IMG/VR virus record: IMGVR_UViG_3300046472_000072 | Location: 1-53,402 of that record | Source: a virus | DNA: 53,402 nucleotides | Direction: 5' to 3' (one strand) | Part shown: positions 14,969 through 21,974 of the stretch, piece after piece | Layout: every line of letters begins with the position of its first letter | How positions within the stretch are numbered: the stretch's first letter is position 1 | The notes under the pieces: model-generated | Told to the model about the DNA's origin: nothing | Database searches by the model: none | Seen by the model: only the letters and a program-made list of their open reading frames with translations | Position numbers and translations under genes: made by a program

Positions 14969-15355
14969 ATGTCCCCCAAGCTCCTCATAGCCCTCTGCGC
15001 ATCTGCCCTAGTCCTCCTTGCAGGTTCTGTGCAGCTCACCAAGAGCCACGCACAGGCCCACAGTCAGCAAGAGGCTGTGTCCGAAGGGGAATATTGCATG
15101 ACAATGAATGGGCGTGAAGTGGGTTGCTTGACAGGGATGGGCGAAGGGAGGCATGGAGCGATTCGTGATGTCGTAGCACACGTTGTTGCTCGCCTGGATA
15201 TGAACAAGCAGGATGTGCGATATGCGCAGCTCACGAGCAAGGAGGGCTTGAACGTGGTGATGGTGGAGAGTGGCTTGGGGAGTGTTACTAGTGTGACGCT
15301 GTGGCAGAATGTGAAGGATGGGCGTATCACTATTCAATATGGGAGCGAGAAATAA
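14969..15355 (+). CDS. Exported or membrane-anchored hypothetical protein, 128 aa
   Basis: A 128-residue protein with an N-terminal hydrophobic segment (KLLIALCASALVLLAGSVQL) that is either a signal peptide or a single anchor, followed by a hydrophilic domain with two cysteines (YCMTMNGREVGCLTG). The domain is likely periplasmic, where the cysteines could form a disulfide. No family recognised. Confidence 0.7.
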   Translation: MSPKLLIALCASALVLLAGSVQLTKSHAQAHSQQEAVSEGEYCMTMNGREVGCLTGMGEGRHGAIRDVVAHVVARLDMNKQDVRYAQLTSKEGLNVVMVESGLGSVTSVTLWQNVKDGRITIQYGSEK

Positions 15356-15564
15356 TGTGGATTGAAATTGAGAAGCTTAAAGAGCATGTCAAGGGTCGTG
15401 AAATGTTTGTTGTAAAGGCATTTGACGTAGTTCTTAGCGAGATATCAGGTTACAAATACACAACGGACCCTTGGTGCGTGTGGTTAAGTGATGACGGAAG
15501 TTTTTCACGCTGGCCACACAGTTTTCCGCCTACGCACTTTCACACTCTTCCTGAAAACATGTGA
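15355..15564 (+). CDS. Hypothetical protein, 69 aa
   Basis: A 69-residue protein (MWIEIEKLKEHVKGREMFVV...), coupled to the previous gene by a TAATG overlap. Not recognised. Confidence 0.7.
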   Translation: MWIEIEKLKEHVKGREMFVVKAFDVVLSEISGYKYTTDPWCVWLSDDGSFSRWPHSFPPTHFHTLPENM

Positions 15565-15927
15565 GCAGCTTTTCATTTCCAATCCTGCCAAAATTTCATA
15601 AATCCTAACTCGATTTTGGCCTATGAATTCGCATACCCTTGTGATCAACGAACACCCTTCCAACCATACGCCTCTACGCCAATTCCCAGCATTCTCGCCA
15701 GTTTTTGTGCCGAGCGTGGAAGGGGAGGGGCAAATCTGCGATTTGCTGGCCTGTTTTGTGCATGGGAGGGCAGGGCCTAGCGAGGGAACACGGTAGACAG
15801 TCTTATATAGGGCGTGCTGTGTTCCCTGTTCGGGGATGCATGGGGGTGCTGCTGTAGGAAGGATGCTAGAGGGAGCGCGCGAGAAAGGCTCGATAAAGTC
15901 TTTAGTCGCTAAAGTTGCTTGTGACGC
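15565..15927. other. Gene-less, hairpin-rich stretch R2
   Basis: No gene is seen in about 360 bases. Strong stems include GCAAATC-TGC-GATTTGC (15730-15746), AGGGAACAC pairing with GTGTTCCCT around 27 bases (15783-15827), and CTTTAG-TCG-CTAAAG (15900-15914). Several short sequences recur in stretch R1 (CGATTTTGGYCTA, GCCGAGCGTG, AATCTGCGA, CATTTCCAA), suggesting common origin or function. Confidence 0.4.
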
Positions 15928-15956
15928 TTGACAGCTACCGAAGCACGGTCTACTAT
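15928..15956 (+). promoter_or_regulatory. Sigma70-like promoter
   Basis: TTGACA, 17 bases, TACTAT, about 35 bases before the start at 15990. Confidence 0.7.
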
Positions 15957-15989
15957 GGGAACAGTTCAACACACATAGGAGTGCTACCC

Positions 15990-16202
15990 ATGAAAACCAC
16001 ACAATTGCCAATCTGGAATAACCGCGAACTCGTCGGCTATGCTTCCTCTGTCGCTGGCGCGGAACGTCTCTTAAAGCGCATGCTTACGATTCATCCTATG
16101 TTCGAGCTTTCTGTGTGGCGTAGGCCGGAACACTTGCAAGAGATTCTAGGCTTGCCGGATGGCTTTGTTTATGCGATCTCTTACACTTACAATAAGGCTT
16201 AA
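15990..16202 (+). CDS. Hypothetical protein, 70 aa
   Basis: A 70-residue protein (MKTTQLPIWNNRELVGYASS...). The ATG at 15990 has AGGAG upstream and sits after the promoter; a longer reading would begin inside the promoter. Function unknown. Confidence 0.7.
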   Translation: MKTTQLPIWNNRELVGYASSVAGAERLLKRMLTIHPMFELSVWRRPEHLQEILGLPDGFVYAISYTYNKA

Positions 16203-16205
16203 GCC

Positions 16206-16367
16206 ATGAAAACCCGAATGTATCATCTAGTTGCAAAGAACAACAAAACCGACGAAAAGACCTACTTGACGCGCTACCCAATGACGCACGAGGAGTGCTG
16301 TGTCATGAAGTCTAAATTTTCGCATCATCCACTGCGTAGGATTGAACTGGAGGAATGCACAAAATGA
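16206..16367 (+). CDS. Small hypothetical protein, 53 aa
   Basis: A 53-residue basic protein (MKTRMYHLVAKNNKTDEKTY...), three bases after the previous gene and ending in an ATGA overlap. Not recognised. Confidence 0.65.
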   Translation: MKTRMYHLVAKNNKTDEKTYLTRYPMTHEECCVMKSKFSHHPLRRIELEECTK

Positions 16368-16756
16368 AACTCACAATCAACGCCGCTATACTCGATGCAA
16401 TCGACCTTGTGATGTTTTTTGTCGAACAACAAAAAGAAGTTGCTAACAAGGTTAAAACGCTAGAGTATTGCTTAGAAGACACTGACGCAAAAACTGTGCG
16501 CGATATTCTGTGCAACAATGATGTTGCCAATTGCCACTTTTCGGAAAACTCTTTATATGTCAGTGTTCCGCTTACACAAGAGGAAATTTCTAAAGAGATT
16601 GAAGACTTGCAAGACGGTGCCGAATACTGGATAGGCCGCTTGATTAAATGGTCTGACAATTCGGAAGAGTACAAAGAGCAAATAAGCCGGTATCTACAGG
16701 CGCACTATTCAAAGTATGCAGTAGTTATAAGCATGCTGGCTAATCGTACAATATGA
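16364..16756 (+). CDS. Hypothetical protein, 130 aa
   Basis: A 130-residue acidic helical protein (MKLTINAAILDAIDLVMFFV...). The ATG at 16364 is preferred over 16355 because GGAGGA is then nine bases away rather than adjacent. Function unknown. Confidence 0.7.
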   Translation: MKLTINAAILDAIDLVMFFVEQQKEVANKVKTLEYCLEDTDAKTVRDILCNNDVANCHFSENSLYVSVPLTQEEISKEIEDLQDGAEYWIGRLIKWSDNSEEYKEQISRYLQAHYSKYAVVISMLANRTI

Positions 16757-16786
16757 ATACAATTAAGGTTGGGAGTATGTACTAAC

Positions 16787-17032
16787 ATGGAGCTAATCGA
16801 CGGATACACACTCACGAGCACTAATAGCAGCGCCAAACAATCTGGTGGCGTGACAGTAAGGGATAGTGCTGGTGTAGTGGTGGCTCGCGTGCGATACGAT
16901 GGCGCTAGAGTGTTGAATAGGATTCGCACAGTGTACGCTTGCAAGGAGCGGCAAGCCCTGATTGTGCAGCTACAGAGGGCCGGTGTGCCAAACATCACTG
17001 TAGAGAGAATTATTTGCAAGCCGGGTGCTTAA
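16787..17032 (+). CDS. Small paralogous protein, copy 1 (81 aa)
   Basis: An 81-residue protein (MELIDGYTLTSTNSSAKQSG...) homologous to the gene at 17699: both share DGYT, VTVRDS, ARV, KER and QLQ.A landmarks. The two copies flank the acidic protein gene at 17142. Function unknown. Confidence 0.7.
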   Translation: MELIDGYTLTSTNSSAKQSGGVTVRDSAGVVVARVRYDGARVLNRIRTVYACKERQALIVQLQRAGVPNITVERIICKPGA

Positions 17033-17037
17033 AGTGC

Positions 17038-17066
17038 TTGACAGGCTTTCTGAACTGTCCGATACT
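17038..17066 (+). promoter_or_regulatory. Sigma70-like promoter
   Basis: TTGACA, 17 bases, GATACT, about 75 bases before the start at 17142. Confidence 0.6.
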
Positions 17067-17141
17067 AGAACCACTGACTGAGCAATGCGAAGTTTAACTT
17101 AAACGAAACCCTCAACAGAGCACTTACCAGGAGAATACAAA

Positions 17142-17696
17142 ATGTCCACCACTACCAATCTCGCAGACTTCGGCTTCCGTGAAATCAAGATGGCTCGTGA
17201 CCTGCTCGACGCATGGGTAAATAACGGATTGCCGGATGACTTTGGCGACAATGGCGTACACCTGATGATGAACCAGAACAGTGGTAATGTGTTTCTGACG
17301 AATGAGGAATTCGAAGTGGCTATGCTGAACGGCGACACGCTGGAAAGCTTCTACACATCGCCTTACGAGGGCCGCGAAGGCTTTTTCGAAGACTTGATTG
17401 ACGAATACGAAGACATGCACGAGGAAGACAAGGAATGGCTTCGCAACATTGCAGAGAATCGTGATGAACTGGACAAGCTTGTGCGTACGTTCGAGTATTT
17501 CATCAACAAAGACGAGCGCGGAGAATTTAATGCTGATGTCCGCGACAAAGACGGCAACACTGTGTTCGAGATCGAAGGTTATGATGTGTTCGAAGACGGT
17601 TTCATGTCGGATAAGAACGACCTGGACGGCCTGAAGGATCACCTCGTTGACTGTGGTCTGATGAAGGAAGAAGATGAATTGAAGGAGGGTAATTAA
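17142..17696 (+). CDS. Strongly acidic hypothetical protein, 184 aa
   Basis: A 184-residue protein very rich in Asp and Glu, especially from residue 75 on (FFEDLIDEYEDMHEEDKEW). The N-terminal part (LADFGFREIKMARDLLDAW...GNVFLTNEEFEVAM) has the look of a conserved phage protein. Such acidity is seen in DNA-mimic anti-restriction proteins, but there is no specific match to Ocr or ArdA, so that remains only a possibility. Confidence 0.7.
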   Translation: MSTTTNLADFGFREIKMARDLLDAWVNNGLPDDFGDNGVHLMMNQNSGNVFLTNEEFEVAMLNGDTLESFYTSPYEGREGFFEDLIDEYEDMHEEDKEWLRNIAENRDELDKLVRTFEYFINKDERGEFNADVRDKDGNTVFEIEGYDVFEDGFMSDKNDLDGLKDHLVDCGLMKEEDELKEGN

Positions 17697-17698
17697 TC

Positions 17699-17944
17699 AT
17701 GGCAGAGCACATTGACGGCTACACTATCACGGCATCTAACGCCAGCGTGAAGGCCTCCCAGCAAGGAAACGTTACCGTGCGGGATAGCAGCGGGGAAATC
17801 CTGGCGCGTGTCTACACTCACCGCTCACAGCCGCTCAAGTGGTTGCGGCGCTGGGTGGATAGCAAGGAACGAAAAGAGCTAGTTGCACAGTTGCAAAAGG
17901 CTAACGTGAGTGCTGAAACGATTACGCGCATTGTGTCTCTATGA
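17699..17944 (+). CDS. Small paralogous protein, copy 2 (81 aa)
   Basis: An 81-residue homologue of the protein at 16787 (MAEHIDGYTITASNASVKAS...). GGAGGGTAATTAATC precedes the ATG, two bases after the acidic-protein gene. Function unknown. Confidence 0.7.
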   Translation: MAEHIDGYTITASNASVKASQQGNVTVRDSSGEILARVYTHRSQPLKWLRRWVDSKERKELVAQLQKANVSAETITRIVSL

Positions 17945-17955
17945 CAGGAGCCTAC

Positions 17956-18130
17956 ATGTACACAATCCAGCAACACAACGGCCTACAATGGGGAGCCCAT
18001 CCACAATGGACAGCATAGCGACATCCTCTCTGCCGTGGACACTGTTGCAGAGCTTGTAAGCGTGCTCAATTGGAAACACTTACGCATTGTAGACCAGACA
18101 GGGGATGTTGTGTGGGTGCAACAAGAATAA
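17956..18130 (+). pseudogene. Frameshifted small gene
   Basis: A good start (AGGAGCCTAC then ATG at 17956) opens MYTIQQHNGLQW but stops after 20 codons. One base later a clean frame runs on (EPIHNGQHSDILSAVDTVAE ... VDQTGDVVWVQQE) with no start of its own and ends at 18130. The span of 175 nt is one over a multiple of three. Dropping one G from the GGGG run restores a single 57-residue frame. Either a real indel or a sequencing error. Confidence 0.6.
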
Positions 18131-18147
18131 TGTGTTGGGGTCAGGTT

Positions 18148-18180
18148 GGCAGCAACCTAAAACCTTTCATTGTTGCTGCC
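18148..18180. terminator. Hairpin between convergent genes
   Basis: GGCAGCAAC pairs perfectly with GTTGCTGCC (nine pairs) around 15 bases, with TTT after it on the plus strand. It separates the rightward early genes from the leftward HNH cassette and may terminate either strand. Confidence 0.5.
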
Positions 18181-18221
18181 TTTCCCGACAATAGGTTGCT
18201 TAAAAAAGCCGGAACTGACAT

Positions 18222-19136
18222 TCAGTTTTTCCTTATTTCTTTCTTAGTTCCGGTGATCGTCTCGCCTTCAGCATTAATTAGGCGGATTGGCTTGAACTTC
18301 TCTGCCAAAACTCTCTCGTAATTTTCTGGTAGACAATACCCGAACGATGTCAGTGACTTTCCATTAGTTATATGTGAAACTGAGCTATTGTGCATTCCTG
18401 TCAACCTCATCAACTCTGGACGAGTGCCAGTTATGACTGCACCTGATTCTATGTGAACTAGCGTAAACTCATCCACGGCTTTTGTTTTCTTGGTAGGGTC
18501 AGTTCCTTCTAAATAGTATTTGCCAGCGACAAGTTTTATTCTACGTGTCAATGAGTAAATACTAGCCTCTGAGATTCCTAATTTCTCGCTCAACTCTTTA
18601 GCAGTGCCTGTATGGGTCAGGCCATCTTCAAGACTAACTATGTTGTACTTCTTGTGTTTACCGGCATTTTCTGCGTTTCCCGCCAAGCAAATACCCCTAG
18701 CAGACGCTGAGATACCTCTGACTAATTTACTCGTCTGGGAAAAATCCAACCCGTATTCCTTTTGTAGATATTCCCTTGTGGCCGTAAACACCTTACCCGT
18801 CCTCAAGTCTTCAAACTCATACTCTGTTTGGTCGGACACATAAATTGCTAGATTTCTTCTTGCGACAGCAAACATATGTCTATTCCTTATAACTCGCCCG
18901 TTTTGCGGCATCTGCATTGCAATAATGGCTCTCCACATAGGCCCGCCGTACGTCTTTGCCAGGAGGAGATGTGCGAAGTAGTGTTCTTCGTATGTTAAGT
19001 ATATAAGGTTCTCGTCGTCATCGCGTCCACCAAGACTCACAGGGTGTATGTGGTGACGTTCGTAATACTCGGAGTTCAGTTTAGGGCGGAATTTGCGACT
19101 TTCTATGAAGTCGTCATAAATCTTGTTGTAGTTCAT
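18222..19136 (-). CDS. HNH homing endonuclease with NUMOD-type repeats (cassette 2)
   Basis: A 304-residue relative of the protein at 7593-8684. The HNH domain is near residues 23-60 (YYERHHIHPVSLGGRDDDEN), followed by three full NUMOD-type repeats. A fourth begins (RLINAEGETITGTKKEIRKN) but is cut by a stop. In the -1 frame the missing part continues at once as LNVSSGFFKQPIVGKGSNNE and ends at 18157, so the fourth repeat is split by one base at an AAAAA run. Its ATG overlaps the stop of the MSRxFDY gene (ATGA). Confidence 0.85.
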   Translation of the reverse strand: MNYNKIYDDFIESRKFRPKLNSEYYERHHIHPVSLGGRDDDENLIYLTYEEHYFAHLLLAKTYGGPMWRAIIAMQMPQNGRVIRNRHMFAVARRNLAIYVSDQTEYEFEDLRTGKVFTATREYLQKEYGLDFSQTSKLVRGISASARGICLAGNAENAGKHKKYNIVSLEDGLTHTGTAKELSEKLGISEASIYSLTRRIKLVAGKYYLEGTDPTKKTKAVDEFTLVHIESGAVITGTRPELMRLTGMHNSSVSHITNGKSLTSFGYCLPENYERVLAEKFKPIRLINAEGETITGTKKEIRKN

Positions 19137-19339
19137 GCGCCGTACTCCTGCGCATACTCAGCCTGAAGCTTCAGAATTTTTGACAGCTTGCGGGCCTGGG
19201 CTAGTTTAGCCAGCATTGTCGCGTCCCCTTTTTTCGTGTAGTAGGCGACAAGGCGTCGATAAGATTGGTCTTGCACAGTGTTTAGGCGAACGGCGATAGC
19301 ATCGACGGACGCCGACTGGTAGTCGAAATTTCGGCTCAT
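19133..19339 (-). CDS. MSRxFDY small protein, partner of the HNH gene (copy 2)
   Basis: A 68-residue helical homologue of the protein at 8684-8908, starting MSRNFDYQSASVDAIAVRLN and sharing LNTVQ, YYT and MLAKL landmarks. The ATG at 19339 matches the other copy's start and follows AAGGAACTCCC; an upstream in-frame ATG at 19390 lies inside the leader hairpin and is unlikely. Always paired with the nuclease gene; function unknown. Confidence 0.8.
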   Translation of the reverse strand: MSRNFDYQSASVDAIAVRLNTVQDQSYRRLVAYYTKKGDATMLAKLAQARKLSKILKLQAEYAQEYGA

Positions 19340-19381
19340 GGGAGTTCCTTTAGTTGGGATTTTGTACTTCAGACTTTCAAA

Positions 19382-19400
19382 GTGAGGCATTGCACCTCAC
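19382..19400 (-). ncRNA. 5'-terminal leader hairpin with GCAAT loop (copy 2)
   Basis: The minus strand reads GTGAGGT-GCAAT-GCCTCAC, with the same stem length, U-G closing pair and distance from the promoter as the hairpin at 8962-8980, but other stem bases. Compensating differences argue for a selected RNA structure. Confidence 0.6.
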
Positions 19401-19410
19401 AATTAACAAT

Positions 19411-19439
19411 ATTATAGCGCGTGACATGCATATTGTCAA
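19411..19439 (-). promoter_or_regulatory. Consensus sigma70 promoter of HNH cassette 2
   Basis: On the minus strand TTGACA, 17 bases, TATAAT: a perfect consensus, so the cassette should be strongly transcribed unless repressed. Confidence 0.8.
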
Positions 19440-19505
19440 GAGGTTGTCAAGCTTTAGATTAGAATTTTCCTGCTAATTTCTTCGATAAAATTCTTAAGAG
19501 TCTTG

Positions 19506-19534
19506 TTGACACGCCAAAAACAGCGGCGTACTAT
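19506..19534 (+). promoter_or_regulatory. Sigma70-like promoter
   Basis: TTGACA, 17 bases, TACTAT; TAAAATTCTTA (19486-19496) lies just upstream. It diverges from the cassette promoter. Confidence 0.7.
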
Positions 19535-19588
19535 ACAACACATGGACGCAGCGACAGGCTGCACAGACAACCCACCCAGGAGAGCATC

Positions 19589-19813
19589 ATGCAAGCCATT
19601 GTAACCAAGTATGCAGGTCCGACCAACACTCGCGGTAGCCGTATCATTGCCAAATGCGAAGCTGGTAGCGTCACGATCCCGTACCCGCACGAACTGTCTG
19701 GTGAAGATGTGCACCGTAAGGCAGCAGAAGCCCTTTGTGCTAAACTGAAGTGGGAAGGTAAGTTGATTGGCGGGAGCACCAAAACGGGCTACGTGTTCGT
19801 GTTTGCAAAATAA
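19589..19813 (+). CDS. Conserved phage-type hypothetical protein, 74 aa
   Basis: A 74-residue protein (MQAIVTKYAGPTNTRGSRII...) of a type found in many phages, with the pattern TKY.GPT..RGSRI.A. followed by a helical segment. AGGAGAGCATC precedes the ATG. Function unknown. Confidence 0.8.
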   Translation: MQAIVTKYAGPTNTRGSRIIAKCEAGSVTIPYPHELSGEDVHRKAAEALCAKLKWEGKLIGGSTKTGYVFVFAK

Positions 19814-19832
19814 CCACCCTACAACCAAACAA

Positions 19833-19853
19833 GCAGGGCAGTCTAAAGCCTGC
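19833..19853 (+). terminator. Possible weak terminator
   Basis: GCAGG/CCTGC around 11 bases, followed by CTTTATC. Confidence 0.35.
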
Positions 19854-19885
19854 CTTTATCAACTAACGTTTCGAAAGCCTTGAAA

Positions 19886-20059
19886 ATGTTCACATCGCAA
19901 CTCACGCTTGACGACAATTCCCCTTTCATGCTCTACAAGAAAGCCAAACGTGCGAGCCTTGTCAAAGGCATCTTGAAAGAGGTTGGCAACGTGCTAATGT
20001 GTGGCGCTCTGCTGGCGTGCTTTAGTGTGCTGGCTGTATGCGGGATTCATGCGGAATGA
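19886..20059 (+). CDS. Small membrane protein, 57 aa
   Basis: A 57-residue protein with a hydrophilic, basic N-terminal half and one C-terminal membrane helix (MCGALLACFSVLAVCGI). Likely a tail-anchored inner-membrane protein with a cytoplasmic N-terminus. The ribosome site is weak. Function unknown. Confidence 0.65.
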   Translation: MFTSQLTLDDNSPFMLYKKAKRASLVKGILKEVGNVLMCGALLACFSVLAVCGIHAE

Positions 20060-20107
20060 TGTAAACTTCGTTTCCATCCTTTCTCAATTACATTTCGAAA
20101 GTAAGTT

Positions 20108-20449
20108 ATGAACGTCAACGAATATTGGAGAACATTGTTAGATCGTCGCATGCCTGAAACTTACGAGATTGAGCGATTAATCACTGTGCTGAAGGGCTTT
20201 TATCTGTCCGATTGCATTTACAATGAAACCTTGCAACAAGATCACAAGAAAGGATTGATTGAGTTTTGGGGCAGTAAGCGCCCGTACGGCAACAAAGATG
20301 TTCCTGCCTCGATTGCGTTTAATCTTGGCTGGGACTACAAGCGGCAATTGTGCTTTCACGCTATGCCTGATAATATTGAGGCAGTGGCTAATGAATTGCA
20401 CAATAAAGTGTTGCAAGAGATTGAAGAGAATACGTATTTGTACATTTGA
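20108..20449 (+). CDS. Hypothetical protein, 113 aa
   Basis: A 113-residue protein (MNVNEYWRTLLDRRMPETYE...), mixed alpha/beta, not recognised. Confidence 0.7.
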   Translation: MNVNEYWRTLLDRRMPETYEIERLITVLKGFYLSDCIYNETLQQDHKKGLIEFWGSKRPYGNKDVPASIAFNLGWDYKRQLCFHAMPDNIEAVANELHNKVLQEIEENTYLYI

Positions 20450-20542
20450 CGGGACTAACAAGTGACACAAGAAGACATGCTCTGGATAGGCTGGAGCGTA
20501 TGCAACGGGTTGAGTTTGTTTAATTGATTATTGGAGAACACG

Positions 20543-20716
20543 ATGACTGACAATTCCGGCATCCTCGTAGTTGACAACGTAGCTTATGCTGAAGGTTGGA
20601 ATGCTTACTACTTCAGCGGTGCTGATCGTCGCAGCAATCCTTACGAGCGTGGCACTGGCAAGAGTGAAGAGTGGGATCGTGGCTGGTTGGCCTGTGAGCA
20701 GGAGTATGGAGAGTGA
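20543..20716 (+). CDS. Rmf/CrpP-like small protein, 57 aa
   Basis: A 57-residue protein with AEGWNAYYFSGADRRSNPYE and EEWDRGWLACE. The G..A...G, NPY and W..GW spacing recalls the ribosome-modulation-factor/CrpP family of small helical proteins that phages and plasmids often carry. The match is by pattern only. GGAGAACACG precedes the ATG at 20543. Confidence 0.65.
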   Translation: MTDNSGILVVDNVAYAEGWNAYYFSGADRRSNPYERGTGKSEEWDRGWLACEQEYGE

Positions 20717-20868
20717 CACAAGAAGACATTCTGCAATGGCTCGTCTTCATTCCTCTCGGCCTAGCGGCTTTCCTGGCAATTTGGTATGTTATAAGGTTTG
20801 CGCTGAGGGATTGGCGAGAGGAGAAACGGCAGAGGGAACGGGGAGAAAACACTAAGGGGAAGAAATGA
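20713..20868 (+). CDS. Small membrane protein, 51 aa
   Basis: A 51-residue protein with one membrane helix (about 9-28) and a highly basic tail (RDWREEKRQRERGENTKGKK), predicted inner-membrane with the tail in the cytoplasm. It starts with GTG overlapping the previous stop (GTGA). Function unknown. Confidence 0.65.
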   Translation: MTQEDILQWLVFIPLGLAAFLAIWYVIRFALRDWREEKRQRERGENTKGKK

Positions 20869-21077
20869 CAATCGTATTCTTTAAGTGCTCGCAGTGTGGC
20901 CAGGTGGGCGACGTGGTTTCTGGCGAACTCGCTTTTGTACAAAGCAAACCGCACGCTTACTTTTGGAATGGGCCTGCATGGTGTACAGGATATTGCACAG
21001 TGAGCAGCACCCAGGAGGAATGGGAAGCACAAAAGAAAAGGCCATATCCGGCAGACTTATTGGAGCAATACAAATGA
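20865..21077 (+). CDS. Small putative zinc-binding protein, 70 aa
   Basis: A 70-residue protein with CSQCGQ near residue 8 and CTGYC near 40, a spacing that could bind zinc. It is coupled by ATGA overlaps to both neighbours. Function unknown. Confidence 0.7.
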   Translation: MTIVFFKCSQCGQVGDVVSGELAFVQSKPHAYFWNGPAWCTGYCTVSSTQEEWEAQKKRPYPADLLEQYK

Positions 21078-21277
21078 TTGATTACGAAGAGATTGCGCGG
21101 GAAGCTGGGATGCATCCAGACAAGCTGTATGCCCCGCTCGCTAAGGCTCACGGGTATATAGTTCTCTTCTACTTCAAGGGATTCTACTGGACCGACACCA
21201 TTCGCGCATCTGTTGAAGACTACGCGACGGAGTTAGAAGCATGGAAAGCCGCTTGTCTTGAAAACAATTTGATTTAG
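21074..21277 (+). CDS. Hypothetical protein, 67 aa
   Basis: A 67-residue protein (MIDYEEIAREAGMHPDKLYA...) coupled to the previous gene by ATGA. Not recognised. Confidence 0.7.
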   Translation: MIDYEEIAREAGMHPDKLYAPLAKAHGYIVLFYFKGFYWTDTIRASVEDYATELEAWKAACLENNLI

Positions 21278-21287
21278 GAGGGGAGAA

Positions 21288-21482
21288 ATGAACAACATGC
21301 CAGCACGCGAATTAGCAATATGGGCTAAGGAGGAAGTGTTAGAGTTTATCGACAGAGGATTACGTGATAAACTTGAATATGGTGGGTTGACATTTGATGA
21401 GCGGGAAGCTTTGAAGAAAGAGCGTAGCAGGGTGGCTAAGATGTTCCGGCTAGATATCGCCTTCGGCGAATGCACAGAATAG
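21288..21482 (+). CDS. Hypothetical protein, 64 aa
   Basis: A 64-residue charged helical protein (MNNMPARELAIWAKEEVLEF...) with GGAGGGGAGAA before the ATG. Function unknown. Confidence 0.7.
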   Translation: MNNMPARELAIWAKEEVLEFIDRGLRDKLEYGGLTFDEREALKKERSRVAKMFRLDIAFGECTE

Positions 21483-21484
21483 CC

Positions 21485-21533
21485 ATTCCAAGGCGTCTAG
21501 CGGGCCGCTATTCAACGAACGGGGGCTTGGAAT
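21485..21533 (+). other. Nested stem-loops in a short intergenic gap
   Basis: ATTCCAAG (21485-21492) can pair with CTTGGAAT (21526-21533), enclosing a near-perfect TAGCGG-G-CCGCTA palindrome. There is no T-tract, so it is more likely a control element or processing site than a terminator. Confidence 0.4.
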
Positions 21534-21592
21534 AGGGAATGTGTAAACGGACAGCCTGGAAGGGCTTTAAATCGATTGGAGAAGATATTAGC

Positions 21593-21952
21593 ATGTGGAC
21601 TAAATTTTTCGATATGTCAAGTGGTGGTAGCACTAAAGTAAAACTTGACGGACGATACAAAGAGCATATTTATATCGAATTGCCCGAAGACGAAGCAATC
21701 AATTATTTTGAGGAACGTTTCAACAGGCACCCTTATAATGTAACTTGCGATTGTTGCGGAGAGGATTATAGCATTAGCTCTGCTGAAACGCTGGAAGAAA
21801 TCACAATGTACAATCGTAATGCTTGGACAATGGACGGCAATAAATTCCAACTTGATGTTGAAGATTATGTCAAGCGTGGCGATGTGATGGTTATCTATTC
21901 GAAGGATATTCAACAGGTTTTGAAATACCCTTCTTTGGAGAACAAGAAATGA
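21593..21952 (+). CDS. Conserved phage-type hypothetical protein, 119 aa
   Basis: A 119-residue protein beginning MWTKFFDMSSGGSTKVK, a start seen in a family of phage proteins, with CDCCGEDYS near the middle (possible zinc site). The ATG at 21593 is favoured by that family start although the ribosome site (GGAGAAG) is somewhat distant. Function unknown. Confidence 0.75.
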   Translation: MWTKFFDMSSGGSTKVKLDGRYKEHIYIELPEDEAINYFEERFNRHPYNVTCDCCGEDYSISSAETLEEITMYNRNAWTMDGNKFQLDVEDYVKRGDVMVIYSKDIQQVLKYPSLENKK

Positions 21953-21974
21953 CTAATACTGAACGGAGTGAAGT

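Noticed and set aside
17142-17696. Specific Ocr or ArdA anti-restriction protein
   Set aside because: Only the acidity is shared; no family motif was found.
20462-20527. 21-codon GTG-started frame repeating the start of the gene at 20713
   Set aside because: It shares an 18-base start sequence with that gene but is too short; perhaps a remnant of a duplication.
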